From contig NZ_JACHJH010000002.1 in the NCBI RefSeq assembly GCF_014203555.1, forward strand, positions 466,791 to 530,790: DNA of 64,000 bases. Reading direction: 5' to 3'. The notes beneath the pieces are model-generated. The model saw nothing but the letters and a program-made list of their open reading frames with translations, had not been told where the DNA came from and ran no database searches. Shown one piece after another: positions 26,249 to 37,348 of the stretch; the first letter of the stretch is position 1, and each line of letters starts with the position of its first letter. The stretch is from Streptomyces olivoverticillatus (lineage in GTDB: Bacteria; Actinomycetota; Actinomycetes; Streptomycetales; Streptomycetaceae). Both the position numbers and the translations under genes were made by a program.

Positions 26249-26555
26249 GTCCCGGCACGCTAGGCAGCGTTCGGATGTCTGTGGTCCGCTTCCGGTAAGC
26301 CCGGGTTGCGTTGCCTTGGCGCTGCTAACGTCTGTTCGTTCGGCGGTCGTTCGGTCGGCCGTGGAGGCTGACGACGCGCCCTGTTTGCCGACTCATTTTC
26401 AACAAACCACTCTCCAGATGGGTTTGATTGCCCTCCCATGGCTCTTCCTTGATCTCTTCTTGGCGAACGCATGTCCCATGGATAAACAGTTCGCCGCGAG
26501 AGTGACGTCGACCAGTCGTGCCCTTCGCGTCACTCGCGCATCAACAGGGGGTTCC
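26249..26555 (+). other. Divergent intergenic region before the S53 protease gene
   Basis: About 307 bases between divergent genes. The right half is less GC-rich than its surroundings. TAACGT at 26326-26331 could be a -10 box for the protease gene, giving a 5' leader of roughly 220 bases. I see no convincing -35 box, stable hairpin or small gene. Confidence 0.35.
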
Positions 26556-28523
26556 ATGAGATCAAGCCGTCCCAGAGCACGTGCCGGACTGTCGCTCGCA
26601 GCCGCACTGCCCCTCGTCGCCGGAGCGCTCGCGCTCGGCGTGCCCGCAGCCCACGCCGACTCCGGTCCGCACGACCGGCAGTCCCTGGTGGGTACCAAGC
26701 CCGTCTGGGCGACGGCCAATGCCGACCGCGGCGCCACGCCCGCCTCGAACAACGTCACCGCCCGGGTCTACCTCGCCGGCCGCGACGCCAAGGGCCTGGC
26801 CGACTACGCGCGGGCCGTCTCGGACCCGAAGTCGAAGTCGTACGGCAAGTACTTGACGGCCAAGCAGGCGAAGGAGCGCTTCGGCGCGACCAAGGGCCAG
26901 ATAGCCAAGGTCACCGCCTGGCTGAAGTCCTCCGGCCTCAAGGTGACCGGCTCCAGCGACCACTACCTGACGGTGGCCGGTGACGCGGCAGCGGTGAAGA
27001 AGGCGTTCGGCACCGAGCTCCACAACTTCGTCAAGGACGGCAAGACCTACCACGCGCCTGCGAAGACGGCCTCCGTCCCGGCCGACCTCGACGGCGCCGT
27101 CCTGACGGTCGTCGGCCTCAACGACGCCCCGCGGCTCACCCGCCACCAGGACACCCTGCCCGGTCCCAGCACCGGCTTCCGCAACGCCGGGCCGTTCTCC
27201 ACGTACTACGGCTCGAAGGTGAACACCAGCCTCCCCTCGGCCTACGGCGGCCACGCCCCGTACGCCATCAAGGGCTACACCGGCAAGCAGCTGCGCGCCG
27301 TCTACGGGGCGAAGAACTTCACCGGCAAGGGCGTCACCGTCGCGATCACCGACGCGTACGCCTCGCCGACCATCGCCAAGGACGCCGCCGAGTACGCCAA
27401 GCGCAACGGCGACAAGGCCTACCGCAAGGGCCAGTTCTCCCAGGTGCTGCCCTCCACCTGGACGCACACCGACCCCAAGGAGTGTGACGCGGCCGGCTGG
27501 TACGGCGAGGAGACCCTCGACATCGAGGCCGTGCACGCCGTCGCCCCCGAGTCCGACATCGTCTACGTCGGCGGCAGCTCCTGCCAGGACGACGACCTGA
27601 TCGACTCCCTGCACAAGATCGTCGACGGCCGGCTCGCCGACATCGTCTCCAACTCCTGGGGCGACGTCGAGAAGAACGAGACCCCGGACGTGGCCGCCGC
27701 CTACGACCAGCTCTTCCAGCAGGGTGCGGTCGAGGGCATCGGCTTCTACTTCTCCTCCGGCGACGACGGCGACAACGTCTCCAAGCACGGTGTGAAGCAG
27801 GTCGACACCCCCGCCAACTCCCCGTGGGTCACCTCCGTCGGCGGCACCTCGCTCGCCGTCGGCAAGGGCGAGAAGTACCTGTGGGAGACCGGCTGGGGCA
27901 CCCACAAGGCGGCCCTGTCCAAGGACGGCCAGAGCTGGGACGGCTTCCCCGGCACCTTCACCGGCGGCGCCGGCGGCGGCACCAGCACCATGTACGAGCA
28001 GCCCTTCTACCAGCGCGGCGTCGTCCCGGACGCGCTGTCGAAGGTGAACGGCACCGCCAAGCCGATGCGCGTCGGACCGGACATCGCGGCCGTCGCCGAC
28101 TCCAGCACCGGCTTCCTGGTCGGCCAGACGCAGACCTTCCCCGACGGCACCGTCAAGTACGACGAGTACCGCATCGGCGGCACCTCGCTCGCCGCGCCCG
28201 TGATCGCCGGCGTCCAGGCCCTGGCCCAGCAGGCCCGCCACGGCGTGCCGATCGGCTTCGCCAACCCCGGCATCTACGACCGCTACGGCACCGCCGCCTA
28301 CCACGACGTCACCGACCACCCGCTCGGCAAGGGTCAGGGCATCGCCGTCGTCCGCGTGGACTACGCCAACAGCGCGGACGCCAAGGGCGGCCTGCTCACC
28401 TCGCTGCGCAGCCTGGGCGGCGACAGCTCGCTCTCCGCGACGGTCGGCTACGACAACGTCACCGGCGTCGGCACCCCGGCCGACAACTACGTGACCTCCT
28501 ACATCCCGGGTCACCGCCGCTGA
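26556..28523 (+). CDS. Secreted S53 family (sedolisin) peptidase
   Basis: A serine-carboxyl protease of 655 residues from ATG 26556 (AGGGGG upstream). A Sec signal peptide ends near AAHA (RAGLSLAAALPLVAGALALGVPAAHA). A kumamolisin-type prodomain follows (AVSDPKSKSYGKYLTAKQ, to ~200). The catalytic domain has GEETLDIEAVHAVAP, whose first Glu and Asp four residues on (about 318 and 322) fit the Glu/Asp pair; SNSWGD supplies the oxyanion Asp, and GGTSLAAPV holds the nucleophile Ser near 544. Pro-domain cleavage at low pH is usual for the family. It is exported and probably scavenges protein. It is a single-gene unit ending in a hairpin. Confidence 0.95.
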   Translation: MRSSRPRARAGLSLAAALPLVAGALALGVPAAHADSGPHDRQSLVGTKPVWATANADRGATPASNNVTARVYLAGRDAKGLADYARAVSDPKSKSYGKYLTAKQAKERFGATKGQIAKVTAWLKSSGLKVTGSSDHYLTVAGDAAAVKKAFGTELHNFVKDGKTYHAPAKTASVPADLDGAVLTVVGLNDAPRLTRHQDTLPGPSTGFRNAGPFSTYYGSKVNTSLPSAYGGHAPYAIKGYTGKQLRAVYGAKNFTGKGVTVAITDAYASPTIAKDAAEYAKRNGDKAYRKGQFSQVLPSTWTHTDPKECDAAGWYGEETLDIEAVHAVAPESDIVYVGGSSCQDDDLIDSLHKIVDGRLADIVSNSWGDVEKNETPDVAAAYDQLFQQGAVEGIGFYFSSGDDGDNVSKHGVKQVDTPANSPWVTSVGGTSLAVGKGEKYLWETGWGTHKAALSKDGQSWDGFPGTFTGGAGGGTSTMYEQPFYQRGVVPDALSKVNGTAKPMRVGPDIAAVADSSTGFLVGQTQTFPDGTVKYDEYRIGGTSLAAPVIAGVQALAQQARHGVPIGFANPGIYDRYGTAAYHDVTDHPLGKGQGIAVVRVDYANSADAKGGLLTSLRSLGGDSSLSATVGYDNVTGVGTPADNYVTSYIPGHRR

Positions 28524-28565
28524 CGCGTGCCCACCGGGCACGGACCGAGGCGTAAGGGCGTAACG

Positions 28566-28590
28566 GGGCCCGCACCGCGAGTGCGGGCCC
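28566..28590 (+). terminator. Terminator after S53 peptidase gene
   Basis: GGGCCCGCAC (28566-28575) pairs perfectly with GTGCGGGCCC (28581-28590) around CGCGA. It separates the protease gene from the leuS leader promoter. Confidence 0.8.
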
Positions 28591-28604
28591 TTCGGCCGCT
28601 GCGG

Positions 28605-28610
28605 TAACCT
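28605..28610 (+). promoter_or_regulatory. -10 box of the leuS leader transcript
   Basis: TAACCT ends seven bases before the ATG of the leader peptide at 28617, so the transcript should begin on that ATG. No good -35 box is visible. Confidence 0.6.
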
Positions 28611-28616
28611 GACCCC

Positions 28617-28655
28617 ATGCGTGCCGTACGCCTCCTGCTTAGCGAGCCGCGCTGA
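28617..28655 (+). CDS. leuS leader peptide (MRAVRLLLSEPR), candidate attenuator peptide
   Basis: Twelve codons from ATG 28617 to TGA 28653-28655 encode MRAVRLLLSEPR, with three leucine codons in a row (CTC, CTG, CTT). The ATG coincides with the predicted transcript start, so the peptide would be translated from a leaderless RNA. It lies 141 bases before leuS and is followed by a hairpin and a U-tract terminator. This is the layout of ribosome-mediated attenuation, in which stalling at scarce leucyl-tRNA lets transcription continue. The peptide itself probably has no other role. The coding call rests on layout, not on homology. Confidence 0.65.
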   Translation: MRAVRLLLSEPR

Positions 28656-28721
28656 TCAGCACCGACCGGTGACCTCCGGTCGGCATCGGCGCGGCGTCCC
28701 CTCCTGTGCGAGGGGCTTTTT
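28646..28721 (+). promoter_or_regulatory. Candidate leucine attenuator before leuS
   Basis: Three stems follow the Leu codons. The outer stem pairs 28646-28656 with 28685-28695 (11 pairs, one G-U) and covers the leader stop codon. The inner stem pairs CCGACCGG (28662-28669) with CCGGTCGG (28676-28683). Next comes a terminator: CCCCTC (28698-28703), loop CTGTGC, GAGGGG (28710-28715), then CTTTTT. A U-tract terminator is unusual for this genome. I could not identify the competing antiterminator pairing by eye. Confidence 0.55.
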
Positions 28722-28796
28722 CATTTCCCGGCAGGACCGCGGTCCGAAAATTCGCAGCCGCAGGCAGAGACGACGATCGATGGAGCTTTGAGGACG

Positions 28797-31646
<2,850 letters not shown>

Positions 31647-31680
31647 TGGCCGGAAGCCCTCACTGAGGGTTTCTCCCTAC

Positions 31681-31721
31681 GGGCAGGTTGGGGGTTCTTC
31701 CGGAACCCCCGGCCTGCCCGT
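31681..31721 (+). terminator. Terminator after leuS
   Basis: CGGGCAGG (31681-31688) pairs with CCTGCCCG (31714-31721), with GGGGGTTC/GAACCCCC inside. A smaller hairpin, CCCTC/GAGGG followed by TTTCTCCC, lies just upstream near 31658-31670. Confidence 0.75.
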
Positions 31722-31813
31722 GGCGTTTACGGTGGAGTGGTGCGGCCGTACTCCTCCCGACGGGCGGAGCGGCCGGGTCCTGCCCCGATGCAGAAAACCC
31801 GTGAGGAGCGCCC

Positions 31814-32605
31814 ATGGAAGCCGCGGCCGCGATCATTGCCGTGATCTTCGCGATTCTCGTCGCGTTCGCGGTGATCGCCACGGTCAGGGCGGTGCGGGCC
31901 GTCAAGCGCGGCGTGGACCGCACGGTCACCCAGGCGCGCCGGACGGTCGAGGACACCCGGCTCAAGGCCAAGCAGTACACCCAGCCGGGTGCGGGCGGCG
32001 AGGTCGCCCAGCTGCGCCTGTCGCTGCGCACCTCCATGCGGGCCACGCAGGAGGCGCTGCGGGCCGGTCTGCCGGAGGACCCGTCGCTGTCGGAGTCCCT
32101 GGCCCTCTTCGAGCGGCTCAGCGCGCACGGGCGCGAGCTCGACGAGGACCTCAGGAAGCTGGAGGACGAGCCCGACAAGGGCCGTGTCGCCGCGTGCCTG
32201 CCGGAGCTCAGGGAGCGCACCGAGCGCGTCCGGCACTCCGCGGACTCGCTGCGCTGGGCCGCCCAGGACCGGCAGCGGCGCTTCGCCGAGGACGATCTGG
32301 CGGTGCTGAGCGAGCAGATCGAGATGGAGGCGGGCGCGCTGCGGCATTGGGCGACGGAGGAGCCTGAGGGGGCTGGTGCGGCTGGTGCGGGTTCGTCGGG
32401 TGCTTCCGGTGGGGCTGGTGCGGCTGGTGCGGCTGGTGCGGGTTCGTCGGGTGCTTCCGGTGGGGCTCGTGCGGCGGAGGCTCCGCGCGCGTCGGCCGGG
32501 GACGAGCCGGAGGCGGCCGAGCGGCCCGCGATCAGCGGGCGGAATGTCTGGCAGCAGGCCGGGTACGCATGGCAGAAGGCCCGGCGGCCGGAAAGCACCT
32601 CCTGA
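31814..32605 (+). CDS. Hypothetical membrane-anchored coiled-coil protein
   Basis: A 263-residue protein from ATG 31814 with GAGGAGC upstream. An N-terminal helix (AAAIIAVIFAILVAFAVIATV, 4-24) anchors it. The next ~160 residues are highly charged and helical (LRLSLRTSMRATQEALRAGL, FERLSAHGRELDEDLRKLED), probably coiled coil. Then comes a Gly/Ser/Ala-rich linker made by a 46-base direct repeat, and a basic tail ending QQAGYAWQKARRPEST. It is conserved in streptomycetes after leuS but of unknown function. Confidence 0.75.
   Translation: MEAAAAIIAVIFAILVAFAVIATVRAVRAVKRGVDRTVTQARRTVEDTRLKAKQYTQPGAGGEVAQLRLSLRTSMRATQEALRAGLPEDPSLSESLALFERLSAHGRELDEDLRKLEDEPDKGRVAACLPELRERTERVRHSADSLRWAAQDRQRRFAEDDLAVLSEQIEMEAGALRHWATEEPEGAGAAGAGSSGASGGAGAAGAAGAGSSGASGGARAAEAPRASAGDEPEAAERPAISGRNVWQQAGYAWQKARRPESTS
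32371..32467 (+). repeat. 46-base direct repeat inside the coiled-coil protein gene
   Basis: Positions 32371-32416 and 32422-32467 are identical over 46 bases, beginning GGCTGGTGCGGCTGG. They encode a Gly/Ser/Ala linker. Length variation between strains would be expected. Confidence 0.85.
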
Positions 32606-32652
32606 CGATCATGCGGCCAAGGGTCGCACTGCCGTCGACCCGGCCCGGCGGG

Positions 32653-32658
32653 TAACCT
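32653..32658 (+). promoter_or_regulatory. -10 box of the DegV gene (near-leaderless)
   Basis: TAACCT ends eight bases before ATG 32666, placing the predicted start within one base of the start codon. No Shine-Dalgarno motif is present at a usual distance. Confidence 0.5.
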
Positions 32659-32665
32659 CCGGGGC

Positions 32666-33511
32666 ATGTCCCGCCATGTCGCGATCATCACCGATTCCAC
32701 GGCCTACCTGCCACAGCAGGCGATGGAGCGGCACAGCATCACCGCCGTCCCGCTGACGGTCGTCCTGGGCGACGAGGCGCTTGAGGAAGGCACCGAGATC
32801 TCGGCCCGGTCCGTCGCCCAGGCCCTCCGCAAACGCAGGCCGGTGACCACCTCCCGGCCCGGCCCCGAGGTCTTCGCCGCCGCCTACCGCGCGGCCGCCG
32901 AGGCCGGTGCGCAGGCGATCGTCTCCCTCCACCTCTCCGCGGAGTTCTCCGGCACGTACGACGCGGCCGTGCTCGCGGCCCGCGAGGCGGAAGTGCCGGT
33001 GCGGGTCGTGGATTCGGGCATGGTGGCCATGGCCCTCGGCTTCTGCGCCCTGGCCGCCGCCGAGACGGCCGAGGCCGGCGGCACGCCGGACGAGGTGGTG
33101 TCCGCGGCCGAGAAGCGCGCGCAGGGCACGGCCGCCTACTTCTACGTCGACACCCTCGACTATCTTCGCCGCGGCGGCCGCATCGGAGCCGCCCAGGCCC
33201 TGCTGGGCTCGGCACTCGCCGTCAAGCCGCTGCTACAGCTGGAAGGCGGCCGCATCGAGCTGCGCGAGAAGGTGCGTACGGCCTCGAAGGCGATCGCCCG
33301 CCTGGAGGAGATCGCGGTCGAACGGGCCGGTGCCGCCCCCGTCGACATCGCCGTCCACCACCTGGCCGCGCCCGACCGGGCCGAGGTGCTCGCCGACCGG
33401 CTGCGGGAGAGGGTGCCGGGGCTGGCGGAGCTCCACGTGAGCGAGGTCGGCGCGGTCATCGGGGCGCACACCGGGCCGGGGCTGCTGGGCGTGGTGGTGT
33501 CGCACCGGTAG
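32666..33511 (+). CDS. DegV family protein
   Basis: A 281-residue fatty-acid-binding protein of the DegV/FakB type. Signatures are IITDSTAYLP at the N-terminus, VTTSRPGPEVF, IVSLHLSAEFSGTYDAA (ligand-binding SGT), VVDSGMVAMALGF and YFYVDTLDYLRRGGRI. FakB proteins present fatty acids to a DhaL-type kinase; no kinase gene is adjacent here. The length and motif order are normal. Confidence 0.93.
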   Translation: MSRHVAIITDSTAYLPQQAMERHSITAVPLTVVLGDEALEEGTEISARSVAQALRKRRPVTTSRPGPEVFAAAYRAAAEAGAQAIVSLHLSAEFSGTYDAAVLAAREAEVPVRVVDSGMVAMALGFCALAAAETAEAGGTPDEVVSAAEKRAQGTAAYFYVDTLDYLRRGGRIGAAQALLGSALAVKPLLQLEGGRIELREKVRTASKAIARLEEIAVERAGAAPVDIAVHHLAAPDRAEVLADRLRERVPGLAELHVSEVGAVIGAHTGPGLLGVVVSHR

Positions 33512-33638
33512 CGCATGTCCCTGCGCCGCCATGGTCGCTCACCCTCACGGGTGGCGAAGATATCCACAACTGCCGGGTTATCCACCGAATTCAAGCCGCC
33601 CCAGCGCGGTGCGCCGAACGCCTCTACGGTCTCGTGCC

Positions 33639-34484
33639 ATGACGGTTCACGTGACGGGTTGGGAGCGCACGGTCACCGCTGCGGCGGACTTCGACACTCT
33701 GCTGCGCGAGCGCGCCCGGGTGCCCGAGGGGTCGGTGGGCGGGGCGGCTTGTGGATCGGTGGGCGTGGCGCGCGGGCGGGTGAGCCGGCGGGCCGCCGCG
33801 GTGCGGGAGCGGCTGCCGATGTGGGTGCAGCTGCGGTGCGGCATCGAGGTGCGGACGCTTGCCGCGCTGGCGGTCGTCCTGGTCGCCGCCGGGGTGCTGG
33901 CCGCGTACCACTTCTGGGCCGGGAGGCCGCAGGCGGTCCGGGCGCCGAGCCGCGAGACACCGGTGGCCGCGGTGTCACGGGCGCCGGTGCGGTCGGGGGC
34001 GCCGAGCGTCATTCCCTCGGGGGCGCGGGGCGGGCCGGGCGCCGTGGTCGTGGTGGACGTGGCGGGCAAGGTGCGGCAGCCGGGGGTCCGGCGCCTGCCG
34101 CAAGGCTCGCGGGTCGCCGACGCGCTGGAGGCGGCGGGCGGGCCGCGGCCGGGGGTGGACACGACCGGGCTCAACCGGGCACGGGTCCTCGTGGACGGGG
34201 AGCAGATCCTGGTCGGCGCTGCGCCTGGGGGCGTCGTAGGTGCCCCCGCGAGTACGGGCGCCGGTGGCGGGCCCGGCGCGGCGGGGGCGGCCGGGCCGGT
34301 CAGCCTCAACTCCGCGACGCTCGACCAGCTGGACTCCCTCCCCGGCGTCGGCCCGGTGCTCGCCCAGCACATCCTTGACTACCGCACCCAGCACGGCGGT
34401 TTCCGCTCCGTCTCCGAACTCCGCGACGTCAACGGCATCGGCGCCCGCCGGTTCACCGACCTCAAGCCCTTGGTCCAGCCATGA
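33639..34484 (+). CDS. comEA: ComEA family helix-hairpin-helix protein
   Basis: DNA-uptake protein of 281 residues if started at ATG 33639; in-frame ATG 33531 and GTG 33651 are alternatives and none has a clear ribosome site. The order is a short basic N-terminus, one membrane helix (TLAALAVVLVAAGVLAAYHFW), a SLBB domain (VVVDVAGKVRQPGVRRLPQGSRVADALEAAGG) and a C-terminal helix-hairpin-helix DNA-binding domain (LNSATLDQLDSLPGVGPVLAQHILDYR). In competent bacteria it binds incoming DNA outside the membrane. Its stop overlaps the comEC start (ATGA), so the pair is coupled. Streptomyces are not known to be naturally competent, so its role is open. Confidence 0.9.
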   Translation: MTVHVTGWERTVTAAADFDTLLRERARVPEGSVGGAACGSVGVARGRVSRRAAAVRERLPMWVQLRCGIEVRTLAALAVVLVAAGVLAAYHFWAGRPQAVRAPSRETPVAAVSRAPVRSGAPSVIPSGARGGPGAVVVVDVAGKVRQPGVRRLPQGSRVADALEAAGGPRPGVDTTGLNRARVLVDGEQILVGAAPGGVVGAPASTGAGGGPGAAGAAGPVSLNSATLDQLDSLPGVGPVLAQHILDYRTQHGGFRSVSELRDVNGIGARRFTDLKPLVQP

Positions 34485-37348
34485 CCCGGACCGCCGAGGG
34501 CGCGGCCGCCCGAGGTCCGCGGCAGCGTCAAGAGGGCACGTCAGGTCCGGGACGGTCTCAAGAGGGCGCATCCGACCTGCGGTTGGTGTTCCCGGCGCTC
34601 GGCGCATGGGGTGCGGCGGCGCTCGCGCTGACGGCGGACGGCGGCACGGTGGCCGCCGCCTGTGGCGCAGCCCTGCTCGCGGCCGGCCTGCTGATCGTGC
34701 TCGCCCGGCGAGCCCGGCGCGGACGGCCGGAGACATCCGGGGCAGCCGGAGCCTCCGCCCGCGCAGGTGCCCTCGTGGCAGTCGCGGCCGTGCTGCTGTG
34801 CGCCGTCGCCGGGGCGGCGGCCGCCGCCTTCGCCGCGGCCGACACGCGGCGCGGGCCACTGCCGGAGCTGGCCCGCAGATACGGCCAGGCCACCCTTGAA
34901 GTGACGGTCACCGCAGACCCACGGCCCGCCCGGCCCCACGTCCGTGGCTCGGCCCGCACCAGCCCGGCCGTGGTGGTGGAAGCCGAAGCCGTCGAAGTCG
35001 TGGCACCGCACGCCGTGACCGCGGTCCGTACGCCCGTCCTGCTGATCGCCCCTCCGTCCTGGTCGGAGCTGCTGCCCTCCACCCGGCTCAGGGCCGGCGG
35101 AAGGCTCGCCCCGCCCTCCCGCGACGGCGACCGCTTCGCAGCCGTCCTCCGCGTCGACGGCCACGGGCCGCCACGGATCACCGCCCCGCCCTCCGCGGTG
35201 CAGCGGGCCGCCGCCCGGCTGCGCGCGGGGCTGCGGGACGCCTCGGAAGGGCTCGCCCCCGACGCCCGCGCGCTGCTGCCGGGGCTGGTCGCCGGTGATA
35301 CCTCCCGGGTGCCGCCCGACCTCGACGAAGCCTTCCGGGCCACGGACCTGACCCACCTCCTCGCCGTCTCCGGCGGCAATCTGACCGTTCTGCTCGTGCT
35401 CCTCATCGGCCCGCCCCACCTCGCCGCGCGCGCCGAGCGCCGCGGGCTGGCCGGGCGGCTCGGTGTGCCGCTGCGGCTGACGGCCCTGCTCGGCGGCGCA
35501 CTGGCCATCGCGTTCGTGGTCGTCTGCAGGCCGGAGCCGAGCGTGCTGCGGGCCGCCGCCTGCGGCCTGGTCACCCTCCTGGCCATCGGCTCGGGGCGCC
35601 GCCGCAGCCTGCTGCCCGCGCTCGCGGCGGCCGTCCTGCTGCTGGTGCTCTACGACCCGTGGCTGGCCCGCAGCTATGGCTTCCTGCTCTCCGTCCTGGC
35701 CACCGGGGCCCTCCTCACGCTCGCCCCGCGCTGGAGCGAGGCGTTGCGGCGGCGCGGCCTTGCGCCGAGAGTCGCCGAGGCGCTCGCGGCGGCCGGTGCC
35801 GCGCAGGCCGTGTGCGCGCCCGTCATCGTCGTGCTGGCCGCCAGGGTCAGCCTCGTCGCCATCCCCTGCAACCTGCTTGCCGAGCCCGCGGTCGCCCCGG
35901 CCACCGTGCTGGGTTTCGCCGCCCTTGCCACCGCCCCCGTCGCCGCGCCCCTCGCCCGGTGCTTCGCCTGGCTGGCCGGGTGGCCCGCCTCCTGGACGGC
36001 CACCGTCGCCCGCACCGGCGCGGAGCTGCCGGGAGCGGAGCTCGGCTGGCCCGGCAGCTGGCAGGGCGGGCTGCTGCTGGCCCTGGCCGTGGCGGCCGCC
36101 GCCCTCGCCGCCCGCCGGCTGCTGCACCACCCCTGGATGTGCGGGGCGTGCGCGCTGCTCCTCCTGCTCGCCGTCGTCCGCCCGGCCCCGCTCACCCGCA
36201 TCGTCACCGGCTGGCCGCCGCCCGGTTGGAGGATGGCGGCGTGCGACGTCGGACAGGGGGACGCCCTGGTCCTGGCCGCGAGCCCGGGCAGCGGCACCGC
36301 ACTGGTCGTGGACGCGGGCCCGGAGCCGCGGGCCGTCGACCACTGTTTGCGCGAGCTGGGCGTGGAGACCGTGCCGCTCCTCGTCCTGACGCACTATCAC
36401 GCCGATCACGTCGACGGCCTGCCCGGCGTGCTGCGCGGCCGGGCGGTCGGGGCGATCGAGACGACCCCGTATGCCCAGCCCCCGGGCCAGGCCGCCTTCG
36501 TGCGCCGCGAGGCGGAGCGGGCGCGGGTGCCGGTGGTCGAGGCGGTGCCGGGGGAGCGGCGGCATCTGGGGGAGTTGTCCTGGGAGGTGCTGTGGCCGCC
36601 GCCCGCGGGGACGTCCGTCGCGGCCGAGGACGGCCCCAACGACGCCAGCGTCACGCTCCTCGTACGGACCGGGGGCCTGACCCTGCTCCTGCTCGGCGAC
36701 CTCGAACCACCCGCCCAGCAGGCGCTGTCGGAAGCGCACCCCGACCTGCCGCCGGTGGACGTCCTCAAGGTCGCCCACCACGGCTCCGCCCACCAGGACG
36801 CACGGCTGCTGCGCGCCCTCCACCCCCGGCTGGCGCTCATCAGCGTGGGCGTCGGCAACCCCTACGGGCACCCGGCCGCCCGGACGGTGGCGGCGCTGCG
36901 GGCGCAGGGAGCGGTGGTGCTGCGCACCGACACCGGCGGCAGCCTCGCGGTGACCGGCGACGGCACGGCCGTCACCGCCCTCGCGGCCGGTCACCGGCGC
37001 ACCCGAAGGCACCGGCGCCGGGCGCGGAGCAAGGGCGCGGGCGGGGGAGGACGTAGGACTGCGGCCCGATGCCGGGACCACCTCGGATGCGGCATAAATG
37101 AGCCATGGACTCAACCGTCATCGACGCCTACCTCAGCCGCATCAACACCACGCGCCCCGCCCGTCCCGATGCCCAGGCACTGCGCGAGCTGCAGTTCCGG
37201 CATCTGCTGGCCGTGCCGTTCGAGAATCTGTCGATACACCTCGGAGAGGAGATCGTGCTCGACGGCGGGGCGCTGGTCGACAAGGTCGTGCAGCGCGAGC
37301 GCGGCGGATTCTGCTTCGAACTCAACGGCGCCTTCGCCCAGCTGCTGA
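34481..37348 (+). CDS. comEC: ComEC/Rec2 family competence protein
   Basis: Membrane channel protein for DNA uptake. After a disordered N-terminus and two helices comes an OB-like region, then the competence domain (GLVAGDTSRVPPDLDEAFRATDLTHLLAVSGGNLTVLL) with many membrane helices, and a C-terminal metallo-beta-lactamase-like domain (DVGQGDALVLAA, THYHADHVDG, KVAHHGSAHQD). The frame as it stands gives 955 residues and runs 244 bases into the next gene. Homology appears to end near GDGTAVTALAAGHRR (about 36,995). A +/-1 shift in the G-rich run near 37,041-37,050 would stop it at TAG 37054. The real C-terminus is therefore doubtful. Confidence 0.85.
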   Translation: MTRTAEGAAARGPRQRQEGTSGPGRSQEGASDLRLVFPALGAWGAAALALTADGGTVAAACGAALLAAGLLIVLARRARRGRPETSGAAGASARAGALVAVAAVLLCAVAGAAAAAFAAADTRRGPLPELARRYGQATLEVTVTADPRPARPHVRGSARTSPAVVVEAEAVEVVAPHAVTAVRTPVLLIAPPSWSELLPSTRLRAGGRLAPPSRDGDRFAAVLRVDGHGPPRITAPPSAVQRAAARLRAGLRDASEGLAPDARALLPGLVAGDTSRVPPDLDEAFRATDLTHLLAVSGGNLTVLLVLLIGPPHLAARAERRGLAGRLGVPLRLTALLGGALAIAFVVVCRPEPSVLRAAACGLVTLLAIGSGRRRSLLPALAAAVLLLVLYDPWLARSYGFLLSVLATGALLTLAPRWSEALRRRGLAPRVAEALAAAGAAQAVCAPVIVVLAARVSLVAIPCNLLAEPAVAPATVLGFAALATAPVAAPLARCFAWLAGWPASWTATVARTGAELPGAELGWPGSWQGGLLLALAVAAAALAARRLLHHPWMCGACALLLLLAVVRPAPLTRIVTGWPPPGWRMAACDVGQGDALVLAASPGSGTALVVDAGPEPRAVDHCLRELGVETVPLLVLTHYHADHVDGLPGVLRGRAVGAIETTPYAQPPGQAAFVRREAERARVPVVEAVPGERRHLGELSWEVLWPPPAGTSVAAEDGPNDASVTLLVRTGGLTLLLLGDLEPPAQQALSEAHPDLPPVDVLKVAHHGSAHQDARLLRALHPRLALISVGVGNPYGHPAARTVAALRAQGAVVLRTDTGGSLAVTGDGTAVTALAAGHRRTRRHRRRARSKGAGGGGRRTAARCRDHLGCGINEPWTQPSSTPTSAASTPRAPPVPMPRHCASCSSGICWPCRSRICRYTSERRSCSTAGRWSTRSCSASAADSASNSTAPSPSC

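Noticed and set aside
23991..26258. One 755-codon minus-strand gene
   Set aside because: The upstream third is a shadow of the membrane gene at 25562-26248. The NuoF-like protein has a good ATG at 25565 forming an ATGA overlap.
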